Assembly: GCA_021160955.1 (NCBI GenBank)
Contig: JAGHBM010000023.1
Span: forward strand, 1 to 9,050
Source of the DNA: Candidatus Aenigmatarchaeota archaeon
GTDB taxonomy: Archaea > Aenigmatarchaeota > Aenigmatarchaeia > PWEA01 > JAGHBM01
Direction: 5' to 3'
Length of the DNA stretch: 9,050 nt
Positions within the stretch are counted from its first letter, which is position 1; each line of letters starts with the position of its first letter. Shown one piece after another: positions 7,039-9,050 of the stretch. The notes below the pieces were generated by a model, which ran no database searches, had not been told where the DNA came from, and saw only the letters and a list, made by a program, of their open reading frames with translations. A program made the translations under genes and the position numbers.

Positions 7039-7859
7039 TGAGGAAGGTTCTCATAATCTTCTTGATACTAATGGTATCGTTCCCCATTGCACACTCGCTC
7101 AAAATAAACGTGAACATCCACGGGAAACTCGGTGGAGACTTGGAGTACATGGACTTGAAAAAGGTCGTCAACTCAACACTCCAGGACTTCAAGGTACAAT
7201 GGTACAACAGCGGATCGGTGAGTTGTAAGGTCAGGATGGAATTCCAAATATACAAGGATGGGAAGTACCTTGAGTCGCTCTGGTCTAAGGAAAAAATAAT
7301 GAACCCTGGAATTAGTGAATTCTTTGAGACTTATTGGTTACCGACCGAGGTTGGAAATTACTCCGTTAAACTCGTGGTCCATCATTGTTATGAAGTGCTA
7401 CCTGGCAAGATGGTCAACTTCACCGTGATCTCAACACCGAAACCAAAGAAGATGTTGAAGATCCGTGCGAAAAATCTTCCAGATGGAAAAATAAAAATTG
7501 ACGTGGAATCGAACACCAGCTTGAGCGACGTCGTGATAATTCCAAAAGACGTGCCACTCGGATGGATATTCACCGACGCAAAAATATCAAAGGTCGAGAA
7601 TGGCCCAGAAACAACGTACATTGAATACGAACCTTCGGTTTGGAAAAAAGAATACGTGACCCTGCAAGCATTCACATCCGATGGAAAATATTCCTCTGAA
7701 GAAATAGACGTTGAAGTCAAGAAGGAAAAAACGCTTTGGGAAAAATACGGAACGGGAATTTTATTCGTTTTGTTTGCATTCCTCATTGCAACCAATTTGT
7801 ATCTCTTTTCCAAGACTAAATCTGTGGGTACAAATTCTTCTAAAAAAAGAAAGAAATGA
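7038..7859 (+). CDS. Type I membrane protein with two extracellular domains and basic tail
   Basis: Counting from ATG 7038, this 273-residue protein has a signal peptide (about 1-20, ending IAHS). A first beta-sandwich lies at about 21-132 (VQWYNSGSVSCKVRMEF and a later VGNYSVKLVV), resembling CARDB/COG1470-type folds. A Pro/Lys hinge (TPKPKK) leads to a second beta domain at about 138-228. A membrane helix follows at about 238-257, then a 16-residue Lys-rich tail. C63 and C117 could form a disulfide. Its ATG overlaps the previous stop (TGATG). A GTG at 7035 is also possible, but the ATG has GGGTG upstream at suitable spacing. It is the last gene of the three-gene membrane module and has no recognisable enzymatic motif. 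A structural or anchoring role is inferred. Confidence 0.9.
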   Translation: MRKVLIIFLILMVSFPIAHSLKINVNIHGKLGGDLEYMDLKKVVNSTLQDFKVQWYNSGSVSCKVRMEFQIYKDGKYLESLWSKEKIMNPGISEFFETYWLPTEVGNYSVKLVVHHCYEVLPGKMVNFTVISTPKPKKMLKIRAKNLPDGKIKIDVESNTSLSDVVIIPKDVPLGWIFTDAKISKVENGPETTYIEYEPSVWKKEYVTLQAFTSDGKYSSEEIDVEVKKEKTLWEKYGTGILFVLFAFLIATNLYLFSKTKSVGTNSSKKRKK

Positions 7860-7871
7860 GTATTTCCCGAA

Positions 7872-7888
7872 AGAAATCTTTAAATATA
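7872..7888 (+). promoter_or_regulatory. Strong archaeal promoter of the secreted-protein gene
   Basis: AGAAATCTTTAAATATA combines a purine-rich BRE-like element with the TATA box TTTAAATA at 7879-7886. The same 17 bases recur exactly at 9003-9019. Initiation is expected near 7908-7911, giving a leader of about 22-25 bases. The separate promoter shows that the 305-aa gene is not merely the tail of the upstream operon. Confidence 0.75.
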
Positions 7889-7906
7889 GGTCTTCACTAA
7901 AAAATT

Positions 7907-7922
7907 TTAGAACGACCCCCAC
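7907..7922 (+). promoter_or_regulatory. C-rich 5' leader motif TTAG-n5-CCCCCAC, copy 2
   Basis: TTAGAACGACCCCCAC begins at the predicted transcription start and ends directly against the GGTG ribosome-binding site. It matches the copy at 49-64 in 13 of 16 positions. Because it would lie in the mRNA leader next to the Shine-Dalgarno site, control of translation is as possible as control of initiation. Confidence 0.55.
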
Positions 7923-7926
7923 GGTG
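7923..7926 (+). promoter_or_regulatory. Shine-Dalgarno site of the secreted-protein gene
   Basis: GGTG sits 6 bases before the ATG at 7933 and fits the archaeal GGTGA-type site. It supports this start and marks the mRNA as leadered, unlike the gene at 5505. Confidence 0.6.
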
Positions 7927-7932
7927 TAAACG

Positions 7933-8850
7933 ATGAAATTAAAATCAGTTTACGGAATATCTCTAGGCTTTTTAGTATTGCTGGTGTTTGCACTAACATT
8001 CTCAATGACCATCCCAAAGGCAGGAGCAGCAGTTACCAATGCAACCGACCAAATTTCAGTGAGTGTCAACATAAGTGCAAAATGTATAGTCGATGTATCT
8101 CCATCTTCTCTTGTTTGGTCCACACCGTTGGATCCGGGATCCGTTGGTGAGAGAAAAGATGTTCAGATAGAAAATCTCGGATCCGTGAACATAACTCATG
8201 TATGGTTCAACAACTCTTATCCAAGCACGAGACCATTCGGTACAGCAGTATCAAGTAACTATGATTCAGGGAATTGGATAGCAATTTCAGTCGATACCGA
8301 TGGACAACCATACTACTTCCCGAACAGGGTGGACTACAACGAAAGTCAGAGAGTCGTATACCTAACAGGATCTGATGGAAACACACCTCCCCAAGTTCCT
8401 TATGGAAGATTTAGAAACTCATCCTATGAATACTTCTGGGATGTTGAAGCTGGTGCATGTGGAAACTACACATGCGGAACATTTTACATAGGTACATCAC
8501 CGCACACGAAAACCCAAACAGGTGACGTGGATTTGAGCGACAACACGGGAACAACCCTCACGAGCATTGGGAACTGGGGATATGCAGCAATAACAGTTGG
8601 CAGTGAGAATTTGTGTGTTGCCATGTACCACGATGGAAGCAAAGCGATGTTCTACAAGTGGAACATGGACGCTCCTGGAGCAGAATCATGCTCAAATGCA
8701 GCATACTTCGTTGGTTCGAGTAACTCAATAGTCCCAGGTGCTTCGGCATACGCAAGAGTCAGGGTATTCGTACCTTACGGTGTTTATTACAATGCAACGA
8801 ACCCAACGATACCAGGAACGCTGACAGTCTTGGCAAACACTGTAGCTTAA
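7933..8850 (+). CDS. Secreted Cys- and sequon-rich surface protein, candidate filament or S-layer subunit
   Basis: The 305 residues begin with a Sec signal peptide (about 1-32, ending AGA before AVTN). The mature part has no membrane helix, lysine tail or obvious anchor. The mature N-terminus is a short Ser/Val strand segment (QISVSVNISAKC) followed by LDPGSVGERKDVQIENLGSVNITHVWF at 66-92. The C-terminus has VPGASAYARVRVFVPYGV then PGTLTVLA. Both ends match the edge-strand pattern of secreted beta-sandwich subunits. The middle is rich in Gly, Tyr, Trp and Asn. Five cysteines (51, 176, 181, 228, 253) and about eight N-x-S/T sequons indicate an oxidised, probably glycosylated exported protein. 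Its own strong promoter and good ribosome-binding site suggest abundant product. No family is recognised; TasA/AbpA-like filament subunits are a speculative comparison. Confidence 0.9.
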   Translation: MKLKSVYGISLGFLVLLVFALTFSMTIPKAGAAVTNATDQISVSVNISAKCIVDVSPSSLVWSTPLDPGSVGERKDVQIENLGSVNITHVWFNNSYPSTRPFGTAVSSNYDSGNWIAISVDTDGQPYYFPNRVDYNESQRVVYLTGSDGNTPPQVPYGRFRNSSYEYFWDVEAGACGNYTCGTFYIGTSPHTKTQTGDVDLSDNTGTTLTSIGNWGYAAITVGSENLCVAMYHDGSKAMFYKWNMDAPGAESCSNAAYFVGSSNSIVPGASAYARVRVFVPYGVYYNATNPTIPGTLTVLANTVA

Positions 8851-8856
8851 ATCTCC

Positions 8857-8900
8857 TTTTTTTCATTTTAAATGTTGAGTTGGTATCGTCTTTTCTTTTT
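8857..8900 (+). terminator. T-run terminators after the secreted-protein gene
   Basis: A T7 run at 8857-8863 starts 6 bases after the stop codon. It is followed by TTTTA (8866-8870) and a second pyrimidine tract, TTTTCTTTTT, at 8891-8900. Successive T-tracts without a hairpin are typical of archaeal intrinsic termination. Between here and the promoter at 9003 I see no gene or repeat. Confidence 0.6.
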
Positions 8901-9002
8901 GTTGATCTGTAGAGATTGAAGATTTTGTGCTTAGAAAATAACATCTTAAACAAAACCAAATCACAACAAAAACGAACAAGCAGATAGAATATATAGATGA
9001 AT

Positions 9003-9019
9003 AGAAATCTTTAAATATA
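9003..9019 (+). promoter_or_regulatory. Promoter of a gene beyond the right edge
   Basis: AGAAATCTTTAAATATA is identical over 17 bases to the promoter at 7872-7888. It lies about 30 bases before another TTAG/C-rich leader element. A plus-strand gene should start shortly after position 9050, and it is likely to be expressed together with the secreted-protein gene. Confidence 0.65.
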
Positions 9020-9038
9020 CCCACTCTTTAAAAAGGTA

Positions 9039-9050
9039 TTAGGAACACCC
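9039..9050 (+). promoter_or_regulatory. C-rich 5' leader motif, copy 3 (cut by window end)
   Basis: TTAGGAACACCC aligns with the first 12 bases of the motif copies at 49-64 and 7907-7922. The rest, expected to read on into CCAC or similar, lies outside the window. Its position relative to the TATA box is the same as at 7907, within one base. Confidence 0.4.

Noticed and set aside
8129..8187. Three GGATCCG repeats in the secreted-protein gene
   Set aside because: They encode GGATCC-type Asp-Pro and Gly-Ser codons in different contexts. They are short, irregular and not a tandem repeat.
8851..9002. Gap after the secreted-protein gene as a hidden small gene or RNA
   Set aside because: Only a short minus-strand frame overlapping the upstream gene crosses it, with no start signals. 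T-runs indicate termination, and I see no stable stem-loop.

Overview
The window looks like chromosomal DNA from an archaeon. Start sites are preceded by archaeal BRE/TATA-type promoters (for example CTTTAAATATA at 7878-7888) rather than bacterial -35/-10 boxes. Several starts carry GGTG or GGAGG Shine-Dalgarno sites, and one promoter points to a leaderless mRNA. T-runs serve as terminators. AGA/AGG arginine codons, ATA isoleucine codons and Lys/Glu-rich proteins suggest a thermophilic lineage. A DPANN-type archaeon (perhaps Aenigmarchaeota) or a thermophilic euryarchaeon would fit, but no marker gene here settles it.

Layout. (1) 1-2092, plus strand: a two-gene unit with its own promoter. It encodes a soluble Lys/Glu-rich protein with a DUF4129-like C-terminus and a BatA-type membrane-anchored von Willebrand factor A (vWA) protein with an intact MIDAS metal site. 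(2) 2093-2172: an A/T-rich gap between convergent units, with T-tracts on both strands. (3) 2173-5447, minus strand: a MinD/ParA-like ATPase gene overlapping by 4 nt an 838-aa single-pass surface protein made of beta-sandwich domains. (4) 5448-5504: a short divergent promoter. (5) 5505-7859, plus strand: three tightly coupled genes for single-pass membrane proteins with extracytoplasmic beta-rich domains. (6) 7860-8850: a separately promoted secreted, Cys- and sequon-rich protein of 305 aa. (7) 8851-9050: T-rich terminators, then a promoter for a gene beyond the window that is nearly identical to the promoter of the 305-aa gene.

How they may work together: seven of the eight genes encode either envelope proteins or an ATPase linked to one, and the eighth (the soluble first gene) is paired with a membrane vWA protein. 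The MinD-like ATPase, which has a plausible C-terminal membrane-targeting helix, is co-translated with a receptor-like protein that has a 60-residue basic cytoplasmic tail. Divergent to it lies a three-protein membrane module, followed by an apparently strongly expressed secreted protein. My inference is a cell-surface structure (filament, S-layer patch or adhesin) with its anchors and a positioning ATPase. No function is proven.

The most notable non-coding signal is a C-rich leader motif, TTAG-n5-CCCCCAC, just downstream of the predicted transcription start at 49-64 and 7907-7922. It starts again at 9039 and is cut off by the window edge. A related copy, ACCCCCACGTGTAA, lies in the divergent region at 5451.
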